Origin: Candidatus Poribacteria bacterium
GTDB lineage: Bacteria > Poribacteria > WGA-4E > UBA9662
NCBI GenBank assembly: GCA_030748495.1
Contig: JASMLX010000016.1
Coordinates: 1 to 64,000, forward strand
DNA: 64,000 nt
Direction of reading: 5' to 3'
This document shows, one piece after another, positions 35,396-45,756 of this stretch (its first letter is position 1; every line of letters begins with the position of its first letter). Position numbers and translations under genes: made by a program. Under the pieces are notes generated by a model. It was not told the origin of the DNA. It worked only from the letters and a program-made list of their open reading frames with translations, and made no database searches.

Positions 35396-35935
35396 CTAAC
35401 CTTCGGCCACAAGTAGCACCTTGAGTGCTTTACGCGAGACAGCGAAATCAAACCCTTCGCGCCACTGACTCAAAGGCAGTTCGTGTGTAGCTAGCGCAGA
35501 GAGGTTCGCTTGGCCCGATGCCATGAGAGCCAGGCATCGCTCCCATGTTTCCCATTCTATGCCGAAGGTACCCCGCAAAGCCACGTTGCGCAGTGTCAGA
35601 GCGTCCACGTCCTGTCGGCGACCGTGCGAGACCGCCACCCGTACGATCGTTCCAGCCGGCCGGACGAGGCTCTGTGCCAGAGTAAGGGGCTCATCCCCAC
35701 CGGCCGCGTCAACGACCACGTGTGCGCCGAACCCATCACCAATGGTGTCCAGGACAGCGAGTGAATCCTCGATGCTCGAGTCAACCGTTACGGTCACGCC
35801 GTGGGATTTCGCTAATTCCAGCCGCGCCGCATCACCCACCTTTTGCTTGTCGAGGTCAGTACTGAGAAGATTGCGCACAGCGGATAAATCCGCTGTACCT
35901 ATGGTTAATCCTACTCCAGCTGCCGCTCGCACCAC
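35396..35935 (-). pseudogene. C-terminal half of an MDR alcohol dehydrogenase
   Basis: An open frame of 179 codons covering only the latter part of the Rossmann domain and the C terminus of a threonine dehydrogenase-like MDR protein (AARLELAKSHGVTVTVD, VVVDAAGG, GTIVRVAVSHGR). The catalytic GroES-like half is absent, and about 17 unusual residues are inserted after TIGTADL. It looks richer in G+C than its neighbours. Its stop codon abuts the start of the caspase remnant, so both are products of rearrangement. A protein may be made, but it could not be a working dehydrogenase. Confidence 0.7.
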
Positions 35936-36054
35936 TTGGTGCTGGTTACATCGCCAATATCAATGGCATCAAAACCGGTATCTTTGCACCAGGCGCAAAA
36001 GTCTTCAAATGGTATCTGGCTGGCAGCTCCGGGTATCCGTAATCCAATTTTTAT
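35936..36054 (-). pseudogene. N-terminal fragment of a sugar isomerase-like TIM barrel with a lost start codon
   Basis: About 40 codons reading KIGLRIPGAAS, FEDFCAWCKDTGF and DAIDIGDVTS, which is the first strand and helix of a xylose isomerase-like barrel. AAGGAA stands six bases before ATA at 36052-36054, where ATG is expected, so the start codon appears mutated. The frame runs into the dehydrogenase fragment and stops. Confidence 0.55.
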
Positions 36055-36069
36055 CGTAAATTCCTTATG

Positions 36070-36751
36070 TTAATTTATTACCAATGCTGGAATTGTTGCC
36101 AACTTACTTAGCCTTTCTGTTATATCGATTCAAACTCTATTGTGGCACCACGAATTATTGTACTGTATTTATAGCCCGACCATTACCGGCCTCAGCGAAA
36201 ATCTTTACCACACGAGGTATCCTAGCACCAATATGAAGCAGCAGCATCGAATACTGTTTTTCTCCTATGAACCTTCCCAATGCGCCGACGGGTTCGTTTC
36301 ACTGTCGGATGAATTTATCGAAGGGTATACACGACGGCAAAAGAGACTATTGCATAGACCCAGCCGTTGGCAGTAAGAACTTCAAGAACTTAAAGCGACG
36401 ACCAAATTGAAATAAAAGAGGCCAATTAGCCCTTGGTGTACACCGCCCATGCCGGTACAACATACGAAAAGATTTATGCAGAGAAACTACAGGTGAAACG
36501 GGATGATACGATACCGTAACAGCCTGGGAAGGTATCAGGTCGACGGAGATGCCGGAGTTGGAAGTCCCTAGGTGGGTGTTTAGTCGAGAGAGGAGAATAC
36601 ACAGAGATAAAGAGATTCATCCCGCAGAACTTGATAGGATAGCTAGTATCGAAGCCTAGGCCGATAGGAAGATCATACCCCACACTACAAGTTTTTCAGC
36701 ATTTTGAGAGTACTACTAATATGCTGTTTGTCGGTGGTTGTAATCAGGCGT
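36070..36751. other. Noncoding region
   Basis: About 680 bases downstream of glgC and upstream of the fragment cluster. No domain, RNA or repeat is recognised. Confidence 0.45.
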
Positions 36752-38083
36752 TTACTTAATGGCCGCCTCAGACGGTGTGGCTTCTGTCAACATTGCCTCC
36801 AGCATTTCAGGCGTTATCACGATAATACCGTCTTCGCTTCGATAAAATCGTTTCGCATCCAACTCAGGGTCTTCGCCAACCACGGTATTTGGTGGGATTT
36901 GGCAATCGCTGTCAATGATGCAACGGCTCAAGCGGCAATGGCGACCAACGTCGCCCCGAGGTAAAATGACACACTCTTTCACGTAAGAGTAGGAGTTAAC
37001 ACGTACGTTATTAAACAAAATCGACTGCTCAACGGTTGAGCCGGACACGATACAACCAGCAGAGACAACAGAGTTGAGTGCCGTACCGATACGCTCTTCG
37101 TAGTTGTAGTTGAATTTTGCGGCCGGGCGTTGGTAGTGGACGGTGCGAATGGGCCAGGACTCGTCGTAGAGATCCAACTTTGGCTCCAACTTGGTCAAGT
37201 CGATGTTGGCTTCCCAGTAAGCCATAAGAGTTCCTACATCACGCCAGTAAGGTTCATCGTAACCAGGGGTTTTTATACAACTCATTTCAAATGGATGGGC
37301 GATAATTTTATGCTTGCCGATACTATCCGGAATAATGTCTTTCCCGAAATCATGACTGGAGGCATAGTCGCGTGCATCTTCTTTCAGCTCACCGGCGAGC
37401 AAATCCGCATTAAAGATGTAGATGCCCATACTGGCTAGGCTGCGATCGGGCTTACCGGAGATCGTCGGTGGATCCGAAGGCTTTTCTACAAAGGAGACAA
37501 TGTTGAGTTCTTCATCTACCGCCATAACACCAAAAGCCGTAGCATCTTTTCTGTCAACTTCGATACAGCCCACGGTGATTCCAGCACCAGCGGCAATGTG
37601 GTTATGTAGCATAATACTATAGTCCTGTTTGTACACATGGTCACCAGCCAATACCACAATGTATTTTGGGTTTACGTCACCGATAATTGATAGATTTTGG
37701 TAAACTGCATCGGCTGTACCTTGATACCAGATCTGCTCCTTAGTCTGCTGTTGGGCTGGCCAAAGCTCAATGAATTCGTGGAAGTCGGAGCGCAAAAAGT
37801 TCCAACCCCGTTGTACGTGTTGGTTCAGTGTATGCGAACGGTATTGCGTGGCCACACCGATACGACGAATACCAGAGTTAAGGCAGTTGGAGAGTGGGAA
37901 ATCGATGATCTTGAATTTACCGGCAATAGGAACGGCAGGTTTCGACCGCTTATCGGTCAGATGCTTGAGGCGAGAGCCGCGACCGCCCGCTAGAATTACG
38001 GCCAGGGTTTGGCTGAGGGCTGCATTTAAATCTATCCTAGTGTCATTTCGAACAATCTTATTATCCATGGAATTTATCACCAT
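36752..38083 (-). CDS. glgC: Glucose-1-phosphate adenylyltransferase
   Basis: Makes ADP-glucose, the donor for glycogen. 443 residues (or 438 if the second ATG at 38068 is used). The nucleotide motif LAGGRGSRLKHLT, KPAVPIAGKFKIIDF and the C-terminal left-handed beta-helix segment are intact. It is the last gene of a minus-strand series glgB, glgA, glgC, with a 229-base gap after glgA. Allosteric behaviour cannot be read with confidence. Confidence 0.95.
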   Translation of the reverse strand: MVINSMDNKIVRNDTRIDLNAALSQTLAVILAGGRGSRLKHLTDKRSKPAVPIAGKFKIIDFPLSNCLNSGIRRIGVATQYRSHTLNQHVQRGWNFLRSDFHEFIELWPAQQQTKEQIWYQGTADAVYQNLSIIGDVNPKYIVVLAGDHVYKQDYSIMLHNHIAAGAGITVGCIEVDRKDATAFGVMAVDEELNIVSFVEKPSDPPTISGKPDRSLASMGIYIFNADLLAGELKEDARDYASSHDFGKDIIPDSIGKHKIIAHPFEMSCIKTPGYDEPYWRDVGTLMAYWEANIDLTKLEPKLDLYDESWPIRTVHYQRPAAKFNYNYEERIGTALNSVVSAGCIVSGSTVEQSILFNNVRVNSYSYVKECVILPRGDVGRHCRLSRCIIDSDCQIPPNTVVGEDPELDAKRFYRSEDGIIVITPEMLEAMLTEATPSEAAIK

Positions 38084-38312
38084 CTATGCTATTTCTATAA
38101 CTTGAGTGAAGTTAAATGATAGCATTAATCTTTTGCGTTAGTATTAGGCAGGACATACAAATCAGTGTAATCGATAAGTGTAGATCTTGAAGATTAAATC
38201 AAAGCCCAACCTGATTTTTCCAGATAACACTACCGCCTTCCAGACCTGAAACTAGTATATCGAAAATTTCCACCTGTTCGGGCATACTGTTTTTAACAAA
38301 GAGCCTATAACA

Positions 38313-39752
38313 TTACCTCTCATTAGCTATAGATTGGTATAACTGTATATAGTTTTTACCTGCTTTCTCCCAAGTGAAATCCTGCCTCATTGCGTTTTGT
38401 TGAATTTGCCGCCAAGACTCTCGATCCTGATAAAGGATCAAGGCCCGAGATAAAGCCTCGGATAGATCTTCTACTACAGATTGGTCGAAAACAAAACCAG
38501 TTTGAGGCAAATTTTCTTTGTTTTCCCAAACGCTATCAGCTAAACCTCCGGTATGACGCACGATTGGTAAGGTGCCATATTTGAGTGCGAATAACTGTGT
38601 TAGGCCACATGGCTCAAATCGAGAAGGTATCAGCAGACAATCTACACCTGCTTGGATTAAGTGGGCAAAAACCTCGTCGTAGTCAATATAAATGGATACT
38701 TGTCCAGCATACTGTTGCCCAAATTGCAAAAAGGCTTCCTCGAGGCTTTTATCACCTGATCCTAGTAAAACCATTTGTGCTCCCTGGTCAATGAATTGTG
38801 GCATGGCTTCCAATACCAAGTCCAAGCCTTTCTGAGTGGTCAATCGGCTAACAATTCCAAATAAAAGTCCATTATGAGGCTCCAAGCGACAGCGTTCTCG
38901 CAAGGCGTGTTTATTGACCTGCTTATCGTCGAGTTTGTGCACATTATAGTTGGCCACAATAAATGGGTCAGTATCAGGATTCCAAACGTCATAGTCAACA
39001 CCATTTAAAATACCTGTTAGCTTATTCTGCTGGGACCTTAGTAGCCCATCGAAACCACAACCATAAGCTTCGGTTTGGATTTCCTGTGTATAAGTAGGAC
39101 TGACGGTGGTGATAGCATCACTATATTGGATACCTGCTTTCAGCATGGAAAAACCGCCATAGTACTCTAATCCCTCTGGATCATACATATCTTCACCCAG
39201 TCCCAGTTCACTGTAAAGCGCGGCTTCAAAGAAGCCCGTATATTGTAGGTTATGGATTGTAAATACAACCTTGGGCACTCTTTGACGCCAGGACTTCAAG
39301 TAGGCCGGTACCAAACCTGTTTGCCAATCATGAGCATGAACGATATCTGGTTGCCAATCAATCAGATTGCCGTAGGTTGATAATACGGCTCCAGTCCATG
39401 CTAACATAGCGAAACGACGATGATTATCCGGATAATCTGAGCCATCTAACTGCAGATATGGTCCACCGTCACGGCTAAAAAGATCAGGACAATCCAAAAG
39501 TAAAAGTGTAACGGTGGAGTTCGGTATATGTCCTACTTGTAAACGCATTTGGCCAAAACCAAACGGGTTGCCCAAAACCGGCCCTGCATTGAGATGAATT
39601 TCCTCAACATTGATGCCACTATAAAGTGGCAGCAGCAGTCTTACCTCATGCCCTTCCTCAGCCAATACATTTGGGAGTGAGCCGACAACGTCGGCCAACC
39701 CCCCGGTCTTAATAAGTGGATATACCTCCGAGGCAGTGAACAGAATTTTCAT
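38313..39752 (-). CDS. glgA: Glycogen synthase (ADP-glucose type)
   Basis: A GT5-family retaining glycosyltransferase that extends alpha-1,4-glucan from ADP-glucose. 479 residues. The ADP-glucose motif KTGGLADVVGSLP (15-27) lies near the N terminus, HDWQTGL is in the N-domain, and the C-domain motif PSRFEPCGLTQLFALKYGT with its Glu is complete. The start ATG has an AGGA sequence upstream. Same strand as glgB and glgC, with about 200 bases between genes, so either one transcript or separate promoters are possible. Confidence 0.95.
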   Translation of the reverse strand: MKILFTASEVYPLIKTGGLADVVGSLPNVLAEEGHEVRLLLPLYSGINVEEIHLNAGPVLGNPFGFGQMRLQVGHIPNSTVTLLLLDCPDLFSRDGGPYLQLDGSDYPDNHRRFAMLAWTGAVLSTYGNLIDWQPDIVHAHDWQTGLVPAYLKSWRQRVPKVVFTIHNLQYTGFFEAALYSELGLGEDMYDPEGLEYYGGFSMLKAGIQYSDAITTVSPTYTQEIQTEAYGCGFDGLLRSQQNKLTGILNGVDYDVWNPDTDPFIVANYNVHKLDDKQVNKHALRERCRLEPHNGLLFGIVSRLTTQKGLDLVLEAMPQFIDQGAQMVLLGSGDKSLEEAFLQFGQQYAGQVSIYIDYDEVFAHLIQAGVDCLLIPSRFEPCGLTQLFALKYGTLPIVRHTGGLADSVWENKENLPQTGFVFDQSVVEDLSEALSRALILYQDRESWRQIQQNAMRQDFTWEKAGKNYIQLYQSIANER

Positions 39753-39957
39753 GAAGATTATGTTCCTGAAATCCTATTGGGTTAGACCATTAAAACGAGC
39801 AGCAATTAAGGGCCATTGAATCGACCTGTTGTTTGTCAGCATTAGTGCGGTTTGACAGGATCTATCACTAAACAAACCTTCAAAACAGAATGATCACATC
39901 CCCCAGGTAATGAAATTGCACCAAGCGGTTCTGAGCGACCAGTCGTGATTTGGAAAG

Positions 39958-42168
39958 TCATTCGTATGTGACAAGCTCTGTTTTCTTTTGCTCAGGTTTT
40001 AGGAATAAGGTAGCTAGAGGCGGTAAGTTTAAGCAGATGGATTGTTTATAGCTAGGCTTAGTCTTAGTTCGGGTTGCAAACTTCTTGCCACAGTGGTAGT
40101 CGCTACCGGCGTAACAAGCTTGGTCAGTATTCAAGATGACATGATAAACCGCATTTGTTGGAACCTCAACTACATATTTATCGCGGGGAATCGGGGTGAA
40201 ATTAGTAATAATAACTAAATGGTCTATAGGGTCAGTCGCAAAACGGACAAAGGCCAAAACACTATTTTCCGCATCATCAGCTATCAGCCAGTTAAACCCA
40301 CAACTATTATAGTCTTCTTGGTGTAAGCTAGGCTCATTTTTATAAAGATAATTTAAATCTTTTGTCAGATTTTTGTGACTACGATGAAGGCCAGTCTTTT
40401 GTTCCAGTAAATCCCAGTCTAATGTGTCGTTGTGATTCCATTCTTTGCCTTGAGCAATTTCGTTACCCATAAAGTTCAGTTTTTTTCCCGGGTGGGCATA
40501 CATATAACCCATAAAGGCTCGTAAGTTAGCGAATTTTTGCCAACTATCACCTGGCATTTTGTCAAGCAGTGATTTCTTCCCATGAACCACCTCATCGTGG
40601 GAAAGAGGTAGGATAAAATGCTCATCAAAAGCGTAGATCAGACTGAATGTCATTTCGTCATGATGGTACTTACGATGAATAGAATCCTTTTGCATATACC
40701 TTAAACTATCGTTCATCCAGCCCATATTCCACTTAAAGCCAAACCCCAAACCACCTTCATAAGTTGGTTTTGATACCCCAGAAAAAGCGGTAGATTCTTC
40801 CGCTATCGTCATCGCATTTGGATAATTGAGGTAGATCGTTTCGTTAAGGCGTTTTAAAAAAGAGATAGCTTCATAGTTTTCGTTACCACCGTCAATATTA
40901 GGTATCCACTCATCATCTTGGCGAGCGTAGTCTAAATATAGCATTGACGCAACCGCATCAACTCGAATTCCATCAATGTGAAACATCTCGAACCAATAGA
41001 TGGCATTACTAATTAAGAAACGACAAACATGCTCACGTCCATAGTCATAAATTAGTGAATTCCAATCTGGATGCCATCCTTTACGTGGATCTTCGTACTC
41101 ATAGAGTTTACTGCCATCTAATTCTGTCAAGCCATGGGTATCAAGTGGGAAATGGGCTGGCACCCAATCTAAAATAACCCCAATCTCCTCCTGATGACAG
41201 GCGTCAATGAAGGTTTTAAAATCTTCTGGACTGCCATAACGGCTTGTTGGAGCAAACATTCCTACAGGTTGGTAGCCCCAAGACCCATCAAAAGGATATT
41301 CTGAAATTGGCATTAACTCGATATGGGTATAACCCATCTCTTTAACATAAGGAATTAATTGGTAGATCAGTTGGCGGTAAGTCAAAGGGTTCCCATCTGT
41401 ATGATTCCATGAACCCAGATGAACTTCGTAAATATTGATGGGCTCCTTCAGGTAATCAATTGGTCCTCTGTTTTGCCAATTATCGTCATGCCATTTATAA
41501 CGATTATGATCAAAAACCCGACAAGCAAAGGATGGAAACTGATCAACAGAAAAGGCAAACGGATCAATTTTGAGAGGCAATACATCACCGTGACGATTTT
41601 TAATCTCGTATTTGTAACCTTGTCCTACCTCAACATCCGGGATAAATAAACGCCAAACACCATCGTTAGAACTCTGCATTGGATGCATACGGCCATCCCA
41701 ATCATTAAAATCGCCGACGACACTAATCGCACGCGCATTTGGCGCATAGATAGAAAATCGAACCCCGTGAACATCTTTGCCTTGGATCGTCTTCTGTACG
41801 ATGTGGGCTCCTTGATGATAATAAATGCGACAAGTATCAAAGAAACTGTCATTAAAACGCAAATCCGAAAACTGATAAGGATCAAGTTTTGTATGGATGA
41901 CATCCTTATAGGCAACTCGATAACGAAAGAGCTCACCGTCATATTCTTTTAGGTATAGTTCAAATAGACCATTTTGATCGACTTGCTCTAATTGGCTAAT
42001 AATCTCCAGTTCTTTGGGAGTATCATGCCAGGGTAAAAGGGAAATGTTAACTGCATTGGGGAACCAACAACGGACGGTAGCACCACCTTTGCCGTCCGGG
42101 ATTATACCAAGAATATCAAACGGTTTGGAGCAACAGGCAAATTGTAGACTTTCGGTATTAACCTTCAC
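39958..42168 (-). CDS. glgB: 1,4-alpha-glucan branching enzyme
   Basis: A GH13 branching enzyme that forms alpha-1,6 branches in glycogen. 736 residues with an N-terminal carbohydrate-binding region (about 1-110), a second beta-sandwich (about 120-220) and the catalytic barrel. Catalytic motifs are intact: the nucleophile Asp in GIRVDAVASM, the acid Glu in AEESTAFSG and the Asp in PLSHDEVVHG. It starts at GTG with only a weak ribosome-binding site. It belongs to the glycogen series. Confidence 0.95.
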   Translation of the reverse strand: MKVNTESLQFACCSKPFDILGIIPDGKGGATVRCWFPNAVNISLLPWHDTPKELEIISQLEQVDQNGLFELYLKEYDGELFRYRVAYKDVIHTKLDPYQFSDLRFNDSFFDTCRIYYHQGAHIVQKTIQGKDVHGVRFSIYAPNARAISVVGDFNDWDGRMHPMQSSNDGVWRLFIPDVEVGQGYKYEIKNRHGDVLPLKIDPFAFSVDQFPSFACRVFDHNRYKWHDDNWQNRGPIDYLKEPINIYEVHLGSWNHTDGNPLTYRQLIYQLIPYVKEMGYTHIELMPISEYPFDGSWGYQPVGMFAPTSRYGSPEDFKTFIDACHQEEIGVILDWVPAHFPLDTHGLTELDGSKLYEYEDPRKGWHPDWNSLIYDYGREHVCRFLISNAIYWFEMFHIDGIRVDAVASMLYLDYARQDDEWIPNIDGGNENYEAISFLKRLNETIYLNYPNAMTIAEESTAFSGVSKPTYEGGLGFGFKWNMGWMNDSLRYMQKDSIHRKYHHDEMTFSLIYAFDEHFILPLSHDEVVHGKKSLLDKMPGDSWQKFANLRAFMGYMYAHPGKKLNFMGNEIAQGKEWNHNDTLDWDLLEQKTGLHRSHKNLTKDLNYLYKNEPSLHQEDYNSCGFNWLIADDAENSVLAFVRFATDPIDHLVIITNFTPIPRDKYVVEVPTNAVYHVILNTDQACYAGSDYHCGKKFATRTKTKPSYKQSICLNLPPLATLFLKPEQKKTELVTYE

Positions 42169-42367
42169 CGCGGCTTTATCCTACTAATTTTGCTAATGTT
42201 TGTACAAACCAGGGAGAACATCTTAATTTCTATGGTGGGTAAATGAAGGATAAACAGAGAGGCACTGGTGATGTAATAAGTCTTTTACCAAACCGAATAA
42301 CTAATTATGTATGTAACTTCCGTTACAGATAGATAATTGTCGAATTCGTTTATCTGGAAATAAGCGA

Positions 42368-43738
42368 TCAGGGATGACTGGATAATTCGAACTCACCCAA
42401 TTCAGAAAGTTTGTTTAAAACTAAACTTTCAATTTCTTGCATTCGCTCCTTAGTTTTGGCCTCAAACCGACAAACGAGCGCAGGTTGAGTGTTTGAGGCG
42501 CGAACTAACCCCCAGCCGTCTGAGAATCGAATTCTGACCCCATCAATATCTAAGCAGTCATAGTTATTTTTGAAGTATGCTGTCGCTTCTTTGTCAATCC
42601 GAAATTTTTCTTCATCGCTGACACAATTTAGCCTGATCTCTGGTGTCGAATGATATTGAGGTAGAGCCGCTACTAGTTCTGATAGTTTTTTGTCCTGCCG
42701 GGACAGCATTTGGACCACACGAGCAGAAACATAAATGGCATCATCATAACCAAAGTAGTCATCGGCCAAGCAGATATGGCCACTCATTTCACCTCCAAAG
42801 GGAGAACCAATTCTCCTCATTTTCTGTTTAATCAAGGAGTGGCCCGTCTTCCAAATGACCGGTTGTCCACCTAAACGAATAATCTCGTCTTCCAGAGATT
42901 GAGAACACTTAACATCGAAAATGATTTGATCATCCCGATTTACAATCTCGGGCAACATAAGAGACATAATTTGATCTGGAAATATAATGTTTCCGATCTC
43001 ATCGATTAATCCAATACGGTCGGCATCACCATCATAAGCGAGACCAGCATCAAACGTTCCATTTTGGATTGTATCAATCAGATGAGCAAGATTTTGCGGA
43101 ACGTTTGGGTCAGGATGATGGTTAGGAAATGTGCCGTCCACGTCGCAAAAAAGCTCCGTCAACTCTACACCAAGTCTCTGAAATATGGTTGGTGCGACAA
43201 GACAGGCAGACGCATTACCACAGTCCATGGCAACTTTCATCTCTTTATCAAGGACAATTTTACTTTGAATCATTTCAATATAATCATCCATAATATTATA
43301 TTGATTGACTGCACCTTCACCATTTTCAAAATCATCCTGCTCCATAAGTGTCCTGAGTTCTTGAATTTGATCTCCGTATAGAGCCTGTTTGTTCACCGTC
43401 ATCTTAAAGCCGTTCATATTAGCTGGATTATGGCTACCTGTAATCTGAACAGCAGCGTCAACATTGAGTTTCCACATGCTATAGTAGTTGACAGGTGTCG
43501 GAAGTATACCAAGATCTATTACGTCAATACCTACGCTAAGTGTACCTTCTTGAAAGTGTTTTTTTAGTTTTGGTGTACTCAGTCGAATATCACCACTAAG
43601 GGCTATTTTCTTTAGCCCCTCACGCTTCACAAGCGTACCAAAGGCTTTGCCTAGTCCCAATACAAATTCTGGACAAAAATCCTCTTCAACGACACCTCGA
43701 ATATCGTATTGGCGAAACACATAAGGGTTTACTTTCAT
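42368..43738 (-). CDS. Phosphomannomutase/phosphoglucomutase
   Basis: An alpha-D-phosphohexomutase of 456 residues that interconverts hexose 1- and 6-phosphates. The phosphoserine is S102 in TGSHNPANMNG, the metal loop is DGDADRIGL and the sugar-binding GGEMSGH is present. The ATG at 43738 has GGAGG eight bases upstream; the in-frame GTG 15 bases earlier overlaps that site and is rejected. Placed directly upstream of glgB on the same strand, it would supply glucose-1-phosphate to GlgC. Whether mannose is also a substrate cannot be told. Confidence 0.9.
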   Translation of the reverse strand: MKVNPYVFRQYDIRGVVEEDFCPEFVLGLGKAFGTLVKREGLKKIALSGDIRLSTPKLKKHFQEGTLSVGIDVIDLGILPTPVNYYSMWKLNVDAAVQITGSHNPANMNGFKMTVNKQALYGDQIQELRTLMEQDDFENGEGAVNQYNIMDDYIEMIQSKIVLDKEMKVAMDCGNASACLVAPTIFQRLGVELTELFCDVDGTFPNHHPDPNVPQNLAHLIDTIQNGTFDAGLAYDGDADRIGLIDEIGNIIFPDQIMSLMLPEIVNRDDQIIFDVKCSQSLEDEIIRLGGQPVIWKTGHSLIKQKMRRIGSPFGGEMSGHICLADDYFGYDDAIYVSARVVQMLSRQDKKLSELVAALPQYHSTPEIRLNCVSDEEKFRIDKEATAYFKNNYDCLDIDGVRIRFSDGWGLVRASNTQPALVCRFEAKTKERMQEIESLVLNKLSELGEFELSSHP

Positions 43739-43964
43739 AAATTTGGCCTCCACTAGAATGGGATAAAAATGAGTACCTGCAACTCAGAGAAAGACTGCCA
43801 TTTTTCCAAATCAAACAAAAATATTGGAAGCTTGCTATAGCCAAACCTGAGTTATCGGTAAACAAAACCAGTTAGCCTTGCTTTGGATACTCCATTTAGA
43901 TAGAAGTTTTTTTGCCTGACGGGCTGATATAGATCCATCAAGGCATTCATATAATACAGGTCGG

Positions 43965-44294
43965 TCAAGGATCTAAGTCTCTCAAATGGTCCTCAACGAC
44001 GTGACGTATCGCAGCGCCCATGCTCAATCGCTGGGCATCGTTCGTGTCTTCATATCCTGCTAAGCAACTGGAACACTGATTGGTACCGCTAGACTGTCAG
44101 CGTGTGTAGGCTATTCTCCCCCGTAGGCCAATCGTTGAGGGCCTCTCTGCCATCACCATTAATCCCAAGGCTTCCTTCATCCTATTCCCGGTTGGTCAGC
44201 AAACCTGCATACTAGTAATCATGGAATCATGAAACTCCAGTTTCAGGCTAGGGGTAAAACCGACCCGTAACGCTACCCTTTTCTTTTCACTCAT
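43965..44294 (-). pseudogene. IS1380-family transposase, N-terminal remnant
   Basis: AAGGAA precedes an ATG at 44294 reading MSEKKRVAL and LKLEFHDSMITS, the start of an IS1380-type transposase. Stops and shifts then occur, but LAGYEDTNDAQRLSM and RHVVEDHL, the family's conserved helix, are readable in another frame near 43985-44070. The remainder is missing. Confidence 0.55.
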
Positions 44295-45756
44295 TGGATT
44301 TCCTTTTATTTCGTGACATCATCTTGAAAATCCTCTGCGTTCATAGGATGAAACGATTCCGAAGAATCTCAAGATGACTTGTTCAAATGGATGATCTGGT
44401 CTTAGGCCGAATTCCTTAATTCATCCATGTCAATTATTAACATCTATTATTGACATGGATGGAAGCGGATTTTGAGCTTTAAATCCTGTCTGTTCCTGAG
44501 ACACGGCACTGGTGACAAGGTAACAGAGTTAGGTCCTGTTAATCGAATCTTCGACGAAAATCAAAGGTAAGTGACTTGGTTTTCGAACGTATTCGGCATT
44601 AAAGGATGCAGATCCGTCTGATAGCAAAAAACAACAATAGCTCTTACAGACTGTTTCCCATGAAGTCTTTTCAAGAATATGTCAAATCGAGATCTAGGCA
44701 CGCATGCAAACCAATCTACCGCCATGCAGACCTCGAAATTTATGGAAAATCAGGCTGGTTGTATGCGTCAACGACCTGGAGGGCACCTTTTGCTAGTCAA
44801 GAGGCTTACGCCGCGCCATATCGAGTGTTGATTCGTTGTAGTCAGTAGCCATGATTGTTTTGGTAGACAAAGCCATGAGACAGGTTCAGAAGTACGGTCC
44901 GCATGATATTTTCAAAACGTTTCGATCTTGCACAAGCGTCTTCACTCGAGCTATTACTGGAGCCAGACATTCAAGGTCTTTGAGGGTCATCGTATCCCAC
45001 CGACTTATCATACACTGCAGTTCTCTTGCCATAGTACTCTTGCATTTCTTTAATTACTTCAAACGACTAACTTCAGAACAACCGGGAACGACCACTCCTC
45101 GCCCGTAAGCCGGTTAAGCTATTATCATATACTCCTAACTAGCTTGGGCAGGGCAAAGCGGATCCAAGTATATCGAGTGAAAGTCAGTTCCTCCAACCCA
45201 GTTTTTTGTTGCTTCAAGCGCTTGACACCTGCTTGGCCCCTACATTAATGGAAAATTATGACACCAACTGGCCTGACTGTTTTCTAACAATGATTGGCCG
45301 TGATTATTTATTGAATCATCGACTAAAAGGACTTCCAATTCAAACTCGAGGGAGCGTCATTTTCCAGCCTGTGCCTAACATGCCAAACGCACTTCAATCC
45401 AAATTCTTCTACAAATTAGCCACAATCAACCCTCCATCTTCCACCTTGTTATGCTTGCATTAATACCTGTTCTGTCGTGGGGGTTAAGCACCTTTGGTTG
45501 GGTGAGGGAGACAAACTGCTGACGGCAGAACTCGGTCTAGGATTTGGCTTTTGTCTAATACGTCTAATAATCTAATAAAAAGGAGACAAAGTGGCAACGA
45601 TCTGCTGGATGGTTTTCGTCGATAGCCAATTGGTCAAGACTAGAAACAACCCCGAATTCAGATAATAAGTGCGATACTTCATGGGTAGGCTTGGAGAAGA
45701 CAGGCAATGGTTGAAATTGGTATGCTTTTCTGACCAAAGAATCGAGCAGCTCCAAC
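44295..45756. other. Noncoding region between transposase remnants
   Basis: About 1.46 kb. Apart from the inverted repeat at 44422-44461 I see no gene; short frames are featureless. A strong AAGGAGACAAAG at about 45582-45593 precedes a GTG, but only about 25 codons follow before a stop. Confidence 0.4.
44422..44461. repeat. Perfect inverted repeat
   Basis: CATCCATGTCAAT (44422-44434) and its complement (44449-44461) pair over 13 bp around a 14-base A+T-rich loop. It lies in a transposon graveyard and may be a terminator, an element end or a small palindromic repeat. Confidence 0.6.

Noticed and set aside
35523..36059. Plus-strand frame of 178 codons
   Set aside because: It is antisense to the dehydrogenase and isomerase fragments. 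Its Ser/Arg/Thr-rich protein is an artefact of the G+C-rich codons opposite.
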